Of a stretch of DNA of 64,000 bases, positions 1 to 11,800 are shown one piece after another. The notes beneath the pieces were generated by a model. That model saw only the letters and a program-made list of their open reading frames with translations. It had not been told where the DNA came from and ran no database searches. The DNA comes from Liolophura sinensis (taxonomy: Eukaryota; Mollusca; Polyplacophora; Chitonida; Chitonidae): positions 4,093,991 through 4,157,990 of the forward strand of contig NC_088297.1 of the NCBI RefSeq assembly GCF_032854445.1, read 5' to 3'. Position numbers and translations under genes: made by a program. Every line of letters starts with the position of its first letter. Positions within the stretch are counted from its first letter, which is position 1.

Positions 1-115
1 AAATCGCAGAAAATGTAATACATTAATTCAGATCCTGGCCAGAACGTAATCCGCTCCCATCAGACAAGGTATGCCTTTAATGATGATGACAGTAATTACA
101 CAGACGCTGAAATTA

Positions 116-526
116 TCAGCCGGTCACCGGAGTTAATTGAACAAGCCTTGTCGTCCCGGAAGTGAGCAGTCTGCGCATGTCACCTGAGCGGCCGTGATGC
201 CTGATAAGGTCTAAGGGCCGCGTCGCCAGTAATTCCCTGATGCAATCTAACCAAGCTGACTGTCGTCTGAGCACAGCTTTGCCATAAAGCTTACGGCCGT
301 CTACAGAGAAAGGGTTGTCACACGTAATAAATATCGGGTTTTCTCTCTTCAGCGCTGCGCGGTAAAACGGCATTGTTAAAGCTGCAATTCTAGATACCCC
401 TTGAGCCATAAGTACTAGACACGCTAACGCAATTCTACCGTCTGTTATAGGCTGACACGGCGGCCAAGACAGCTGACGCTGTAATACTCTCAAAGAAAAT
501 GAGACAGCTACATATGTGGCGGACAC
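116..526 (-). CDS. Unproven open frame, 136 codons
   Basis: The frame is open for 136 codons in GC-richer sequence and ends in TGA. The first codon is GTG, not ATG, so if real it is an internal or terminal exon. The minus strand has an acceptor-like ttgctcacttggacag just upstream. The composition is mixed (RENPIFITCDNPFSVDGRKL in the middle), without low-complexity runs. I recognise no domain. It could be an exon, a transposon remnant or chance. Confidence 0.22.
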   Translation of the reverse strand: MSATYVAVSFSLRVLQRQLSWPPCQPITDGRIALACLVLMAQGVSRIAALTMPFYRAALKRENPIFITCDNPFSVDGRKLYGKAVLRRQSAWLDCIRELLATRPLDLIRHHGRSGDMRRLLTSGTTRLVQLTPVTG

Positions 527-719
527 TTTCTGTCCAAGTGAGCAAATGTATTGTCATATTTTATGTCATAAACAGTTGTTACTAACAGTTTAAAGCATGT
601 TCTTTGCAATTACAACATGGTATAAGACAGGAGACTTTCAGTTTTTGCCTTAAGTATGTGAGTCACATGCGTCGGAAAGTTCGTCAGCAATTTGCCATAG
701 GTCGGCGCACGGATTTGCC

Positions 720-860
720 CCACCCATACAACTGACGACCTTAGTATATGAAACATTCTTCAGTATGCTGGTCGCCGTTGTATAAGTGAAATATTCCTCA
801 GTCCGGCGTAAGATATCAATGAAATCAAAACCAATCAGCCAATCACTCAATCAAGTCTGT
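720..860 (+). mobile_element. SINE-A 3' fragment
   Basis: Diverged body (gtataagtgaaatattc) and the tail region caccaatcag-like sequence, without the tRNA-like head. Confidence 0.6.
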
Positions 861-1589
861 CGTCAATATTTATAATAATAATAATAAAAATCCATATGTT
901 GCACTGAAGCATAAAAATCAACAAATAATGACTACGACTTACAGGCTGGTAACAACTTATGGCATAACTTGACCAATGTGTTGTCGAATTTGCCTTTTAA
1001 CATGCAAGCCAAAGAATATCAACGAAAGTCTTTGTCTATTTAATAAAACAAGGGGAATGTAGAACATTTGCTAAAGTTTTTTTACTAAGTGAGATTTTTT
1101 TTTCTATACAGACAAGGTGCCTACAGTGGTAATTCAGTCCTATAATAGTCACGGTTATAAATAAAATATTTTCGACTGATTGACTGGTAAATGATTGATT
1201 TGCACGCATTTCAATGCATTAAAATGATACCATGAAAACACATCCGAATCTAACGGGACGCGTTCTAGATTAATGACATGAGTGTGACTCATTTATTAGT
1301 GAGACGAATTGACTTTGATAACCCTCTCAGACAGACCGCAAACAACGCGCCTGTCACCACAATCTAAATCTTACGCCATTGGAAACGACCCAAAGCAATC
1401 TGGTAGTCTCTTCACAGAGGCCATTATAAATCCAGCACGGTGGACAAAAACGTCTGGAACGGAGCCAAAGTTGAATCATCATCACAAATATTGTACCGTA
1501 ACCTGTCACATGTAAGGCTGATACCTTACAGATGTATGGGACAATAATATAAGAAACCACGAATGAACGACGGTAAGAATTGGTAACAT
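861..1589. other. No feature seen
   Basis: AT-rich; short T runs only. Confidence 0.6.
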
Positions 1590-1768
1590 CACGAAGACAC
1601 CAGACATGATACCCCAACCAGCCACTGACGCCGTGCCAACCAGACCTGTTTCCTTCCTCTAACCTCTGAGTGCTGAGCGCCAAGCCAGCTTTTGGCATGA
1701 CCCCACACGGGTTTCATCTCAGGTCTCTCGTCTTGGGGGTGGACGCTCTAACCTCTAGGTCAGATTCA
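1590..1768 (-). mobile_element. SINE-B fragment
   Basis: ccagacatgatacccca and tgctgagcgccaagccagc match the SINE-B middle; a degenerate tRNA-like head is at the right end. Confidence 0.6.
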
Positions 1769-2090
1769 AATTACTTTTTTAAAGCGACAAACCCCAATGA
1801 AGTCTAATGCATTTTCGTGATTGGTGTTCTTACCTAAACGTTTGACGTCCTCAACCATTTAGGGGCCGAACAGGATTGGTGGCATGGCAACGAAGCGGTT
1901 ACTAGATCTAAGAGTTATTACAGATTTTTCTTTTAGTGTAGTTTAGTTTAGTTTAACGCCAGATCCAAGAATTTTCCATTTTTACAACAGCGTATTTATG
2001 CAGTGGGGTGGAGGTAACCGATGAGTCAGGAGAAAAGCACCGACCTTTTGCATCATATATCTCACTTATATCCGCGTGTATCACATAATA

Positions 2091-2312
2091 CACTCAAAAA
2101 ATATATCTATTAAACATAAAGTCTGTTGCCTGAGTAATGCTAGAATATATTCTGTTATTATAACATAATACTATGTCATATTCAACATACTATCTTGTTT
2201 GTCTCAAAGAACCTTCATGTTGCATTAACAGAATATGTGTGTTACGTTTAACAGAATAATCTGTTGCAACAACAGAATACAGCCTAGCGTTACTAAGACA
2301 ACAGACCATATT
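2091..2312 (-). mobile_element. MITE-1 copy without SINE insert
   Basis: Starts CACTCAAAAA. Its interior (ctagaatatattctgttatt, taacataatac) is the reverse complement of the copies at 26.1 and 41.8 kb. Reads through the site where those carry SINE-derived sequence. Confidence 0.7.
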
Positions 2313-2330
2313 GGTGGAAAGCAGTTGCAG

Positions 2331-3282
2331 GTGGTCTCCAGCGAACTTCGTTTGAAACTACACGATTAAACTTCATCAACCACTTATTGCCACAGATCCG
2401 AGAACAATGCAAGCAAGTTAATCTTGAAGATTCACTCTGTGACCGTAAATGCGTAGAAAAAATTCTCACTTATGTTGAAATTCAACACAGACATGTTTTA
2501 CCCAGACACAAGCATGTGTTAAATAAATATGAAGTACACGTGTTTGTGTTACAAACCAATAAAGTACAGTTTTATGTGGAACCAAAATTGAGGTAATTGA
2601 TGCAATACAACAAAACCTTGTGTGTTTTACAACAATCATTGTGTATAACATCCAACACAAGACCTTGTGTTAATTCAATACAAGATGGAGTTGTTCATAT
2701 GTGACACAAAACTTTTGCTGCGTACAACACAAGTGTTTTTGGAAACCATGTGTGGTATTGAAACCGTGTTTGAGTAATTCGGCCTAATTAGGGTAATTCC
2801 ACAACTCTTTTGCACAGGTATGGACTTACAAAGAATTAAATATATGCAAAAATTGTCGATGGCGTATAAATCCAAAGCCATCAGTTATAAAGAGGATTGG
2901 TCAGATATAAATGGTTCCTTTGACTAGAACCATTGTAGATGTACATTGGGGGGGGGGCGGATTTTTCAGTCCTAGATCTCTGCTAAACACTTTGACATTT
3001 ACCAAAAAACACATCAATTATCACAAATTTTTTAACTTCGTTTTGTTTATTTCCCCATTACAAAACAGCAATGATTAACTAAAGAAGTGCGGTTTGAGCA
3101 TGCGTAATAATTACGGATACATGCAAATTAAAAAATGCGATTCGTTAAAATGTATGATTTGATTACTTAACGACGGTTGCTTGTACGTACCTTGATAAAA
3201 ACCAAACAGGAACAAAATTTTTCTTCAGTGTCAAGAATCAATAAAAATGGAATATAGAAAAAAGATTCCTAAAAAGTGAGGA
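2331..3282. other. AT-rich, cluster of acacaag/cttgtgt motifs
   Basis: At 2480-2740 the words aacacaag and cttgtgtt recur on both strands, suggesting a decayed inverted-repeat element. A G-run lies at 2950. Confidence 0.4.
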
Positions 3283-3502
3283 TTTCATGATTTATACGAC
3301 AATCGTTTCTGTGAATGGGCTGATCAAAAACCAAACAATTCATGATTTATACGACAATCGTTTCTGTGAATGGGCTGATCAAAAACCAAACAATTCATGA
3401 TTTATACGACAATCGTTTCTGTGAATGGGCTGATCAAAAACCAAACAATTCATGATCTATACGACAATCGTTTCTGTGAATGGCCTGATCAAAAACCAAA
3501 CA
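3283..3502. repeat. Tandem repeat, 55-bp unit, 4 copies
   Basis: Units begin at catgatttatacgacaatcg (3286, 3341, 3396, 3451) and are nearly identical. Confidence 0.95.
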
Positions 3503-4335
3503 GAAGAAACATTCTTTGTTTTAAAATAGCACACGAATCGAGCTCCATTTATGTTAATATGAAAGGCTTTTGTGCAGTGCTTTAGCGCTGTAAGCGTTTT
3601 ATTAGCAGGTCGAAATGAGATCGGGTGCCATGGAAACGCCGCTGTTGACACGTGGCCGTTTTTTAAAAAAAACATCTGTCTCTACTGGGTCTGTCATAAT
3701 TACCTTCCTGCTTCACCCTGTTTCCCCGTCGGCAAACACTGAAGTCTTATTACAAGACAGATCGCCTATACCGCCAATGAAGCTGTCCATAGCCAAATCT
3801 CGCGTGAAACTTCGAAAACACTTTGTAGACAGGCCTCTTATCTCGACAACAACCGACAGACAAGGGCTTTTATTCCGGTCCCAGTGATGAAATATGCTCG
3901 GTCGGGCGAAAATATTTCACAAAAAATCAGAGCAAAAACACACGCAAAAAGCCGAGCGTACAGAGAAATCTGACAGCTCCTAGTTTAGAGCTACGTGAGT
4001 TTTTTTGTCTTCATTTTTTTCTCATTCAGATTTCCAGTGCTTCACACTTAACACTCTCAATCCCAAAATCTTACTTCGGAATAAACCGATCTCTGTTCGG
4101 TAAATACTGCATGTCATGTATTCTCATTTGCATTCTGATAAACAGAAATTAGCTAATTGATTGATCTGTTCTTTCTGCTGAATATCATTTTGTCTTTCCA
4201 TACCTTTTTTCTGTTTCTTTTTTTGCTCCTACAGTTTTCCTGCCGTTAACATTTAACACACAAAACTTGCTTCTGTGTCCGAATCCATTTTCGTTTAGAC
4301 GCGATTCAGATTTTAATCAGTGACCATCGTATAAT
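3503..4335. other. No supported feature
   Basis: A 90-codon frame at 3615-3887 has no splice or homology support. Confidence 0.5.
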
Positions 4336-4592
4336 TTATTTATTTGATTGGTTTTTCACGCCGTACTCAAGAATATTTCACTTACACGACGGTGGCCAGC
4401 ATTATGGTGGGAGGAAACTAGGCGGAGCCCGGGGGGGGGGGGGGGGGAGGAACCCACGACCATCCGCATGTTGCTGAAAACCTTCCCTGAGAGGAAGCCA
4501 GCATAAGCTAGACTTGAACTCACAGAGACACCCCATATATAATTAGACAGAGTACATGTATATACCTTCAGGCTTAATTCTTGGCTGAATGG
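4336..4592 (-). mobile_element. SINE-A, nearly full length
   Basis: Body with ACGCCGTACTCAAGAATATT, then the box-B side (cttgaactcacag). Contains an expanded run of about 17 G at 4431-4447. The tRNA-like head is truncated. Confidence 0.85.
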
Positions 4593-5829
4593 CTCAGTAT
4601 TTTTTCTCACTTCTGATGCCCTACTCTTACATTATCCTTGCTTCTGTTAACACTTTAGCACTAAGGACAAAGCAAGAGGCCGTCCTAATGGGGGCTTCCA
4701 TTATGGATGGCGTTGTTAATTGATTGAAGCTTACTGCTGCAGTTGGAGATAATTCTACGTTTTGCCACCTTAACTGACATCCGGAATCTTTGCTATCTGT
4801 CCCTGTGTTGCCATGGCAACTACACAATCTAGAGATGGTGTACAAGATATGGACTTACCGACCAGAAAACATTATGGTTTTAGGAGCTTCGCAAACATGT
4901 TTTATGCAACATAATTACATATTATAACTTAATATTAATTGGTGCAGAAAAAATAAAAGCGTTTCCTTGACAACTGCATATGCCTATAGAAAATAACGAC
5001 AGAAAATACCGGTAGCTCCTCTCTTTAGTTGTCTCAGGTATGCTGTAGAATTTCGAATAATACTTTTTACGTCATGCTTATTTGAGAACGCATTACCGTT
5101 CAAAGAACACAGCAGATGGTGTCTTCCAAATCTCCCACAACATTACTATAACTGAATTTGAACTCTCGGCCGATAATTCCTCAAAGTTACAAATGTATGC
5201 CAATTTTTCTAATTTGCTCATTTTTATATATTCGAACCTATATATGCTTTGATTTTCTGATTTATACCTTTTCCTTTAAGAGACAGCTGCCGTTTCATCG
5301 ATCAACATCAATAATGAATGCGTCTACCGTCCATGCGGAGGTTTTTCTCACAAGACAATGCCAGTGTACAGACAAATACTTCGTCCATTAGGAAGATTAT
5401 CACAGATTTTACGTCTCAATTTGCGACACGAACTAGAGTTAATGTCCTCGCTTTCCAATGCTTTTAAAAAAGATAAAATTCTTTGACCTCAGTAAAATCA
5501 GTCTGTAAGGAATTTGTGAGAGTGTTCCATGGAAAGGACCAAGGGAATCTCATTTGCAGTTCATTGTTTCACACAGGAAATGTCCTCATCTTGTATATAA
5601 CATATCTTGTACATTGCGTATAGTGGGATGCAACGATAGGTCACGTGAACTGGAGGTTCAAGAACGAGTTGGATCATCATGGATACCTAACTGTAATTAA
5701 GAAGTTTTTGTTCTGGAAAACGAAATTTTGACAATGCTTGTGTGAAGATATCACATTTTTTAACTGGTCAAAATTCTTGGGCCCAAATCGAATCTCTAGA
5801 ATATCTCATTTCAACTTCTGACGAATGGA
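4593..5829. other. No feature seen
   Basis: Short chance frames only. Confidence 0.55.
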
Positions 5830-5945
5830 CACTATAGGTGCCTTGGTGTCAGTATAATGTGACTGATGGGTGAGGCGTCAGGTGGACACTACAGGTGCCT
5901 TGGTGTCAGTATAATGTGACTGATGGGTGAGGCGTCAGGTGTGGT
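5830..5945. repeat. 57-bp tandem duplication of SINE-B sequence
   Basis: gtgccttggtgtcagtataa at 5838 and 5895. The unit matches part of SINE-B (tcagtataatgt). Confidence 0.85.
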
Positions 5946-6459
5946 GTCTTCACTTCTACATTTGATTTTCGAAGCAAATATATTTCATGCTGTTACCAAT
6001 CGTGAAAACGAAAGCAAAACGATGTGCATAAACACGTGGAGCTATTAACAAGGTATATTTTTTTTATTTCACTGGCGAGTTATGTACATGTTCCAGACAC
6101 GTGGCCCGATGTCGAAGTCCTATACAGCCGAATCAAGAACAAAATATATGATATCATAGCCTCGGAAAAGTGACAGAGTTTATGCACAGTTAAAAGATAT
6201 ATCTTAAGACATAAACGAAAGATGTGCCATACAAGGAGGAATGGACATCTCGACAACTCACGATCGATTTCAAGCAGACAAAATGGCGTACAAAGTGGAA
6301 CTAAAACTTCAGCATTCATCATGAATCAAGTTCAGAAAGTGTCTTATATTTCCCACAAATCGACCTTTCATGAATCTGAATGACATGGGTGAGTAAAATA
6401 CCATTGATTCTATCGTCAAGCTTGTATTTCTACTCTCTCCTAAACTCATTTAAACTAAT

Positions 6460-6690
6460 TCAATTGACACTGTATGTCCTCGTCATCTCCAAACTTATTC
6501 CGTTCGCTAGATGAGGTCGAGCTGTCAGTGTTCTCATTGGCTGTGTTTTGAAGCGTGATGATGCGAATGACCAATCACCATATAGATCAGACTGGCAGCG
6601 TTCCAATCTTGACAACTGCGGTATAGACAGCACCATTGTACATGTCTGCCACAAATACATACTTCCTGACTACAGAAATTATTGATATCA
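6460..6690 (-). other. Exon-like segment, possible beta-propeller repeat
   Basis: After an acceptor-like aataatttctgtag on the minus strand, one frame reads KYVFVADMYNGAVYTAVVK and then VKIGTLPV before a stop. The pattern resembles one blade of an NHL or YWTD-type beta-propeller. No partner exon was found, and the other frames are also partly open, so this is weak. Confidence 0.18.
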
Positions 6691-6931
6691 TAGGAGGGCT
6701 TCATGACACGCATATAGCCGTGCATACACCTTTCCACCATGTTAGAACCCTTGCGTCGCATATCAACGGGATCATATTGATTTGTTTATCAATAAAAGAC
6801 AACTAAATGCGTAAGTGCGGCAAGTGTATAGCTTGTGGGTGGCCTATCCGACGGATGACGTCCGTCTGCCATGAATTATTTGAAGGTCAGTTTTTATTCC
6901 TAGCAAATATCAACGAGGCGAACATTGATTC

Positions 6932-7079
6932 TTATACGACGCCTGTGTCCCACCACCCGACAGGTTGTCGGCGTGTAGTCATATTTAGCACAAAAAAGAC
7001 ATCAAATTTGCTGAAGTCTACAAACACCGCGTATAGGCCTACAGCTTGCGGGTACGAATCTGTAATAAACTGCTCATAG
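6932..7079 (-). pseudogene. Possible non-LTR reverse transcriptase relic
   Basis: One minus-strand frame contains YAVFVDFSKFD, close to the hallmark of LINE-type reverse transcriptases (hydrophobic-F-V/L-D-F-S-K-A-F-D) but lacking the Ala before FD. The frame stops at 6932-6934, and no other RT motif is seen. At best this is a decayed fragment. Confidence 0.25.
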
Positions 7080-7539
7080 ATCCCCGTATGTTCTGTGTGT
7101 GATAGGCCATAGTGTCACGTGACTGTTAAGTGGGTATATATTACTGTGATTGAAGTTGAGCTGACACACGCACATAGCAGAAAGGAAAATACATGGGTTC
7201 GTGCATGCCACTTGAATGCTCGTCTGGAGAATGTTGCAAATTCAGAATGGCGAAATGAGGTAGCCTATTCCTTTTGCTTGGTTAGAGTATACTGCATATA
7301 TGTCACTTACACTCTGGGATATGAATAGTTTCTCCTGATCTACATGATCTTTATACCCAACCTTCCGAATCGGAGCTTCCGTTATGCTAGGTTCACCAAT
7401 CGGGTGTCCAGTCCTGCTGACAGGAAACCCCCTCCTACCATCCTTTCCCCCAAATTCCCGGACGACACGAAATCACCCACTGGTTTATCGCTAAGAGCTA
7501 CCGGGTTTCCGACCGGCGTCTGGGCCATCCTCTGATGTA

Positions 7540-7700
7540 ACTTACGCGCTGACTGGTCGATAGTCCCGATCGATATATCCAATCAGACCGCTGTCCTCAT
7601 TTGTCACTCTCTACACAGCAGAGGGCGATGTGCCGCGTCCCTATTTAACCGGCGCCTGTGGCCTTAGCGTCTGAGCTTTCAGATAGAACCGTTATACTGT
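7540..7700 (+). promoter_or_regulatory. Promoter-like segment with a CTCF-like site
   Basis: A CCAAT box (7579-7583), ACAGCAGAGGGCG at 7615-7627, which fits the conserved CTCF core, and TATTTAA at 7642-7648 follow one another in a local GC-rich patch. No supported gene starts just downstream. Confidence 0.3.
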
Positions 7701-7756
7701 TCTGTATGGGCTTGTTCGGACTGCAGTGGATTATGCAGGATGTTCTGATTGATTAA

Positions 7757-7872
<116 letters not shown>

Positions 7873-8157
7873 ACGCAGAATGCCTGTTCGAACAATTTTC
7901 TTCAAAATGATAAGACTGACAAACTGACAAGTGAACACGAGTTCAACAAATTCAGTTCCAAATATTGATGTCACGAATTTCACACCAGATGGTTTCAGAC
8001 AGCAGGTTTGTCACTGGACAGATTTTGTTTGAATAACGCATATTTCACTCAAATTATGCAACTAAACTCAAGGAGCCTTGTGTCTGTTATTATATCTTAC
8101 GAAACGCCATTCCTCAATTTCCTGAAGACAGACAGAAGTAACTTTGGCAAAACTGAA

Positions 8158-8430
8158 AAACAGACAGGCAGACAGACAGACAGGCAGACAGACAGACAAA
8201 CAGGCAGGCAGGCGGGCAGGCAGAATGAATCGGACGGACAAATGGACAGATAGACAAATGGACTGGCGGACAGATGGATGAACGGACGGACAAATGGACA
8301 GATAGAGAAATGGTCTGGCGGACAGATGGATGAACGGACGGACAAATGGACAGATAGAGAAAAGGTCTGGCAGTCAAGTGGGCTGGCAGACAAATGGGCG
8401 AACAGACAAATGGACTGGCACATCAATGTA
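8158..8430. repeat. GACA-type microsatellite grading into a 52-bp minisatellite
   Basis: (CAGA/CAGG)n at 8160-8225, then units starting cggacggacaaatggacag at 8231, 8283 and 8335. Confidence 0.92.
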
Positions 8431-8454
8431 ACAAAAATACTCGTGTGAACAATA

Positions 8455-8492
8455 TAGTATTGTTGAGTACGGCGTAAAACACGAATCAAAAA
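8455..8492 (+). mobile_element. SINE-A tail fragment
   Basis: Only the terminal gagtacggcgtaaaacac block and an A-rich end remain. Confidence 0.5.
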
Positions 8493-9103
8493 AGTAAATA
8501 TATGAACAATATACCAATATTAGCTGCTCTGCTCTTCCTGCGAAAAATGGTTTGTGTTGTTGATTTCACCGAAATATAACTACGCAGCTACAGATCCTTA
8601 GAATTCGGGACATACGGAAATTTATATGGAAAATATAAATTGGTCTCAATGTACATAATTGTTCAAAATTGGCAGGCATTTGAACCAGGAGGATAAGTTT
8701 TCCTTTATGAAGTGCCGGGAATTCTGATCATTATAAAAACAAATTATACTTAAAAACGAAACCGAAACAAGTGCGTTTTTACCTCGTATGCACGCATCAT
8801 CTCGGGCAATAACATACAGCTATAGACGACCAAAGCGCCTTTTTGACAGGACAGTTTTTCAATATCATTGAAAACAGTTGACTGCTTCTCTTATAACATG
8901 ATTCCGTCCTATTTTCGTACTCTATATCCTTGCTTAGCTTTTTGATGGTTTGTATTATAAGTCGTTTTGGGGAATTGGCCTTGCCATTATTGACGTGGAA
9001 CGTCCTTATTTGGTTGACTAACTGCTGGTATACGAATGTCTGTTTCGACGCATAGGTTTAATTTTTGCCACTCAGAGTGCCTTTGCCATATTAGAATGAA
9101 TGA
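8493..9103. other. No feature seen
   Basis: AT-rich unique sequence. Confidence 0.55.
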
Positions 9104-9165
9104 TTATGGCTTAACGCCACATCGGCAATATTTCAGCCATACCGTGGCGAGGCCATATTAGGTGG
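9104..9165 (-). mobile_element. SINE-like fragment, related body
   Basis: ggcttaacgccacatcggca followed by atatttcagccatac resembles the 3' body of another molluscan SINE relative. Confidence 0.4.
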
Positions 9166-9479
9166 TACAGTAACCCGGTAGTTATCCTGGGTGTGTTTAG
9201 TGGCTGTTGGGAATGTAACAAAATCCACGCCTGGTAACAAAATAAAGACAACTAACACAGCAACCATGGCCCATGAGGGATATCTGGTGGCCATCGAATA
9301 TTTGATTTCTTCTATTATACGGCAGCCTGGGAAGCATCAGAAGGGATTCCCCATGAATGGGTGATGCAAAACGACAACAGTCCGTGCCGGGAAGTCGCTT
9401 TACTTTAGAGACAAGTTATTTCTACGGATCATTCGTGAAAACCGCCGCCCTTGGTGTCACTAGGTGCAGCAATGGCGGG

Positions 9480-9620
9480 TTCGCAGACGACAGATTACCG
9501 ACCAATCACCATTCATCATGTCACGTGATATGGGGAATTAATGAGCGCATTAACCCGGGCACGGACTTCTTATTGGCCAATTACCGTCGCAGATGTATTA
9601 TAGGAGGGTATTAAAACAGA
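9480..9620. promoter_or_regulatory. Possible regulatory element with homeodomain dyad
   Basis: CCAAT near 9503, an E-box CACGTG at 9522-9527 and a perfect dyad TTAATG-AGCG-CATTAA at 9538-9553 lie within 60 bases. The dyad resembles a paired homeodomain site. Motifs alone do not prove function. Confidence 0.22.
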
Positions 9621-9997
9621 TAGCACGGGCGGATCGACAGCATTGACATTGTAATTGCTATACGATTTATGATGCATCGTGCGTGAACTGTCAGATCAGA
9701 GTATTATGTCCGATTAGAAATTCATAAACATTGAATCTAAACATCAGCTTCATCCTCTTCAGACGGCAAACTGAATAATGGCAAATGAGATAACCGCCAT
9801 CTTATAAAAACCCATATAGATTCCTTTCATTTGCTCCCTGTTTGAAAATAGTGACAGACTGAATCAATTATTTGTTTGTTTATGTTGAATATAATCCAAA
9901 CGTTAATTCAGATGTGAATATTTTAACCATTTATCGATAAACAATACAATATTACGCTTGTTTTTGTGAAAATTTACTTCAAACCTTCTATATCTTC

Positions 9998-10004
9998 ATG
10001 GGAG

Positions 10005-10080
<76 letters not shown>
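9998..10080. repeat. (AT)n microsatellite
   Basis: About 80 bases of uninterrupted AT. Confidence 0.98.
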
Positions 10081-10082
<2 letters not shown>

Positions 10083-10417
10083 AAGCTCTGTATGAATGAA
10101 GTATCAAAATGAAATCAATCAATATTAGACCAGTTTTTTGCTGGGTTTTTATTATTGTATGGTTTGGAAAATGGCTTCAGCCTTCAAAGATAAAAAACCT
10201 GGAGAGAAGCAGCTAAGATTCTCTCCGCCCAAGATCCCCCTCGTTGGCTTATGTATTAAAGCGGTGAATGACAAATCCATTATCTGCATAACGTGCTTAA
10301 GGTAATGACACCATAAATCACAATTGGATGTTTACGTAATTACGAGGTGTGTTTGTCCATCTCTGCCACAGATAGGAGACGATGTCATACAGCACTATGA
10401 TAAATACAAACAGCCGC

Positions 10418-10465
10418 GGTGATCGATCTGAATTACATCGATTATTCATCGATTGGATCAATCAT
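10418..10465. promoter_or_regulatory. Cluster of ATCGAT/ATTGATC motifs
   Basis: ATCGAT (10422), ATCGATTA (10437), ATCGATTG (10448) and GATCAATC (10456) fall within 45 bases, resembling Cut/Onecut-type homeodomain sites. Confidence 0.2.
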
Positions 10466-10689
10466 ATTAAGAATATTTCAGATATTCCATGTTAATGAGT
10501 TTTATTGATGGAGTAGACAGGAGTTCCCGTTGAAAATCACCAAACTTTGGCGAATTATAGGCGAATTTTCTCACGTCTAATGTACATATATGTGGACTAT
10601 TATTGGCAGTAGAGAAACAAACGGCAATACGAGCGTCACTGACCGCTCATTGTCAACAAGGCTCTAATATGAATAGCGAGAGAGAGTCT

Positions 10690-10783
10690 AAAATTACTTT
10701 TCCACAGGCGGGTTTGAACCCACACCCAATGTATCTAGCGATTAACAGGCAAACGCCGTAACCACTCGACCACGGCCAGCTCA
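10690..10783 (-). mobile_element. SINE-C tRNA-like head
   Basis: On the minus strand: box A-like gtggtcgagtggttacggcg and box B-like gtgggttcaaacccgcc. The anticodon arm does not pair well, so this is a SINE head, not a tRNA gene. Confidence 0.55.
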
Positions 10784-10867
10784 ATTAAGATGAATATAAT
10801 TAATATTAATCAGCTATATACTGCGGTCAAATATAAAGTCTATGGTTAAAGTTCGAAGAGTTCAGCG

Positions 10868-11455
10868 TTAAAGGAGAAGAAAATATAAAAATGATGCCAA
10901 AATCAGATGAAAGAGCGTCAAAATTTATTTGCATATATGATCTTTAATATTTTTGCGATCTTTTTTCAAGACAAAAGGGTATTTGAAAATATGTTTGTAT
11001 GGTGGGTATTTGGAACCAACTTTTGGTATTTATCATTGTTGCATAATAATGTTCTAAAAAAGAATGTGATGCTTGTGTAATAAATTTATTTGAATGTAAA
11101 TTTGTTGTTTATATTGAAACATATGTATTTAACCTAAATTATGATAATATTTATGAACACATTAAAAATATAAATATGATCCAAATTGAAGTTTAATACA
11201 TTTGTTAGCTGAAAAGAACAAATTCTAGTGCAAAAATATTTATTAAACCTGTGCTACATCCTCATTTATAACATTATTAAACAAAGACTATAAATACCAA
11301 AAGGTGGTCCCAAATACCCACCATACAAAAATTATTTTCAAATGTCTTTTTCTCCTTAAGGAAAAATCGGAAAAATATTGAAGACCACATTTAGGAATAC
11401 CTTTTCACACTCTTTCATCTGAACTTTGTCATTTTTATGTTTTCTTCACGTTTAA
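10868..11455 (+). mobile_element. TTAA-ended foldback element, long-armed copy
   Basis: A 588-bp element with TTAA at both ends and inverted arms of about 220 bases (left starts TTAAAGGAGAAGAAAA; the right is its diverged reverse complement). No open frame. TTAA ends are typical of piggyBac-type insertion, so this is probably a non-autonomous DNA transposon. Confidence 0.75.
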
Positions 11456-11768
11456 ATGGCATGTTACAAATGTCCCCCGCCTCGAACAGTTGCATCAACA
11501 CAAACAGCACGAGTCTCATTAAGAGTAGTGGTGTGTTTGCATTCAGTATAAATGGCATTGACTCAATGTTGTCTGTGTTAAATAATGGCTGTCTTGTAAC
11601 TTGTAAAGAAAAAAAAAACAGGGGTTGCTTTGTACTTTGACAACTAAGTCGTGTTCAGGTACGGACACGAGCTGCATTGCATTTCTTGAATATCTTTGTT
11701 GTCAGTATAAACACAGGTATACGATTTCAAGAGAGGCAATACAGTGTTGAATAAGTACGCGTGTTTTA

Positions 11769-11800
<32 letters not shown>

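Noticed and set aside
8097-8489. Minus-strand Cys/Pro/Ser-rich frame of 130 codons
   Set aside because: Translation of the GACA-type minisatellite, not a cysteine-rich protein.
10690-10783. Possible tRNA gene
   Set aside because: Box A and box B are present but the anticodon arm does not pair, and the same head occurs in SINE-C at 15 kb.
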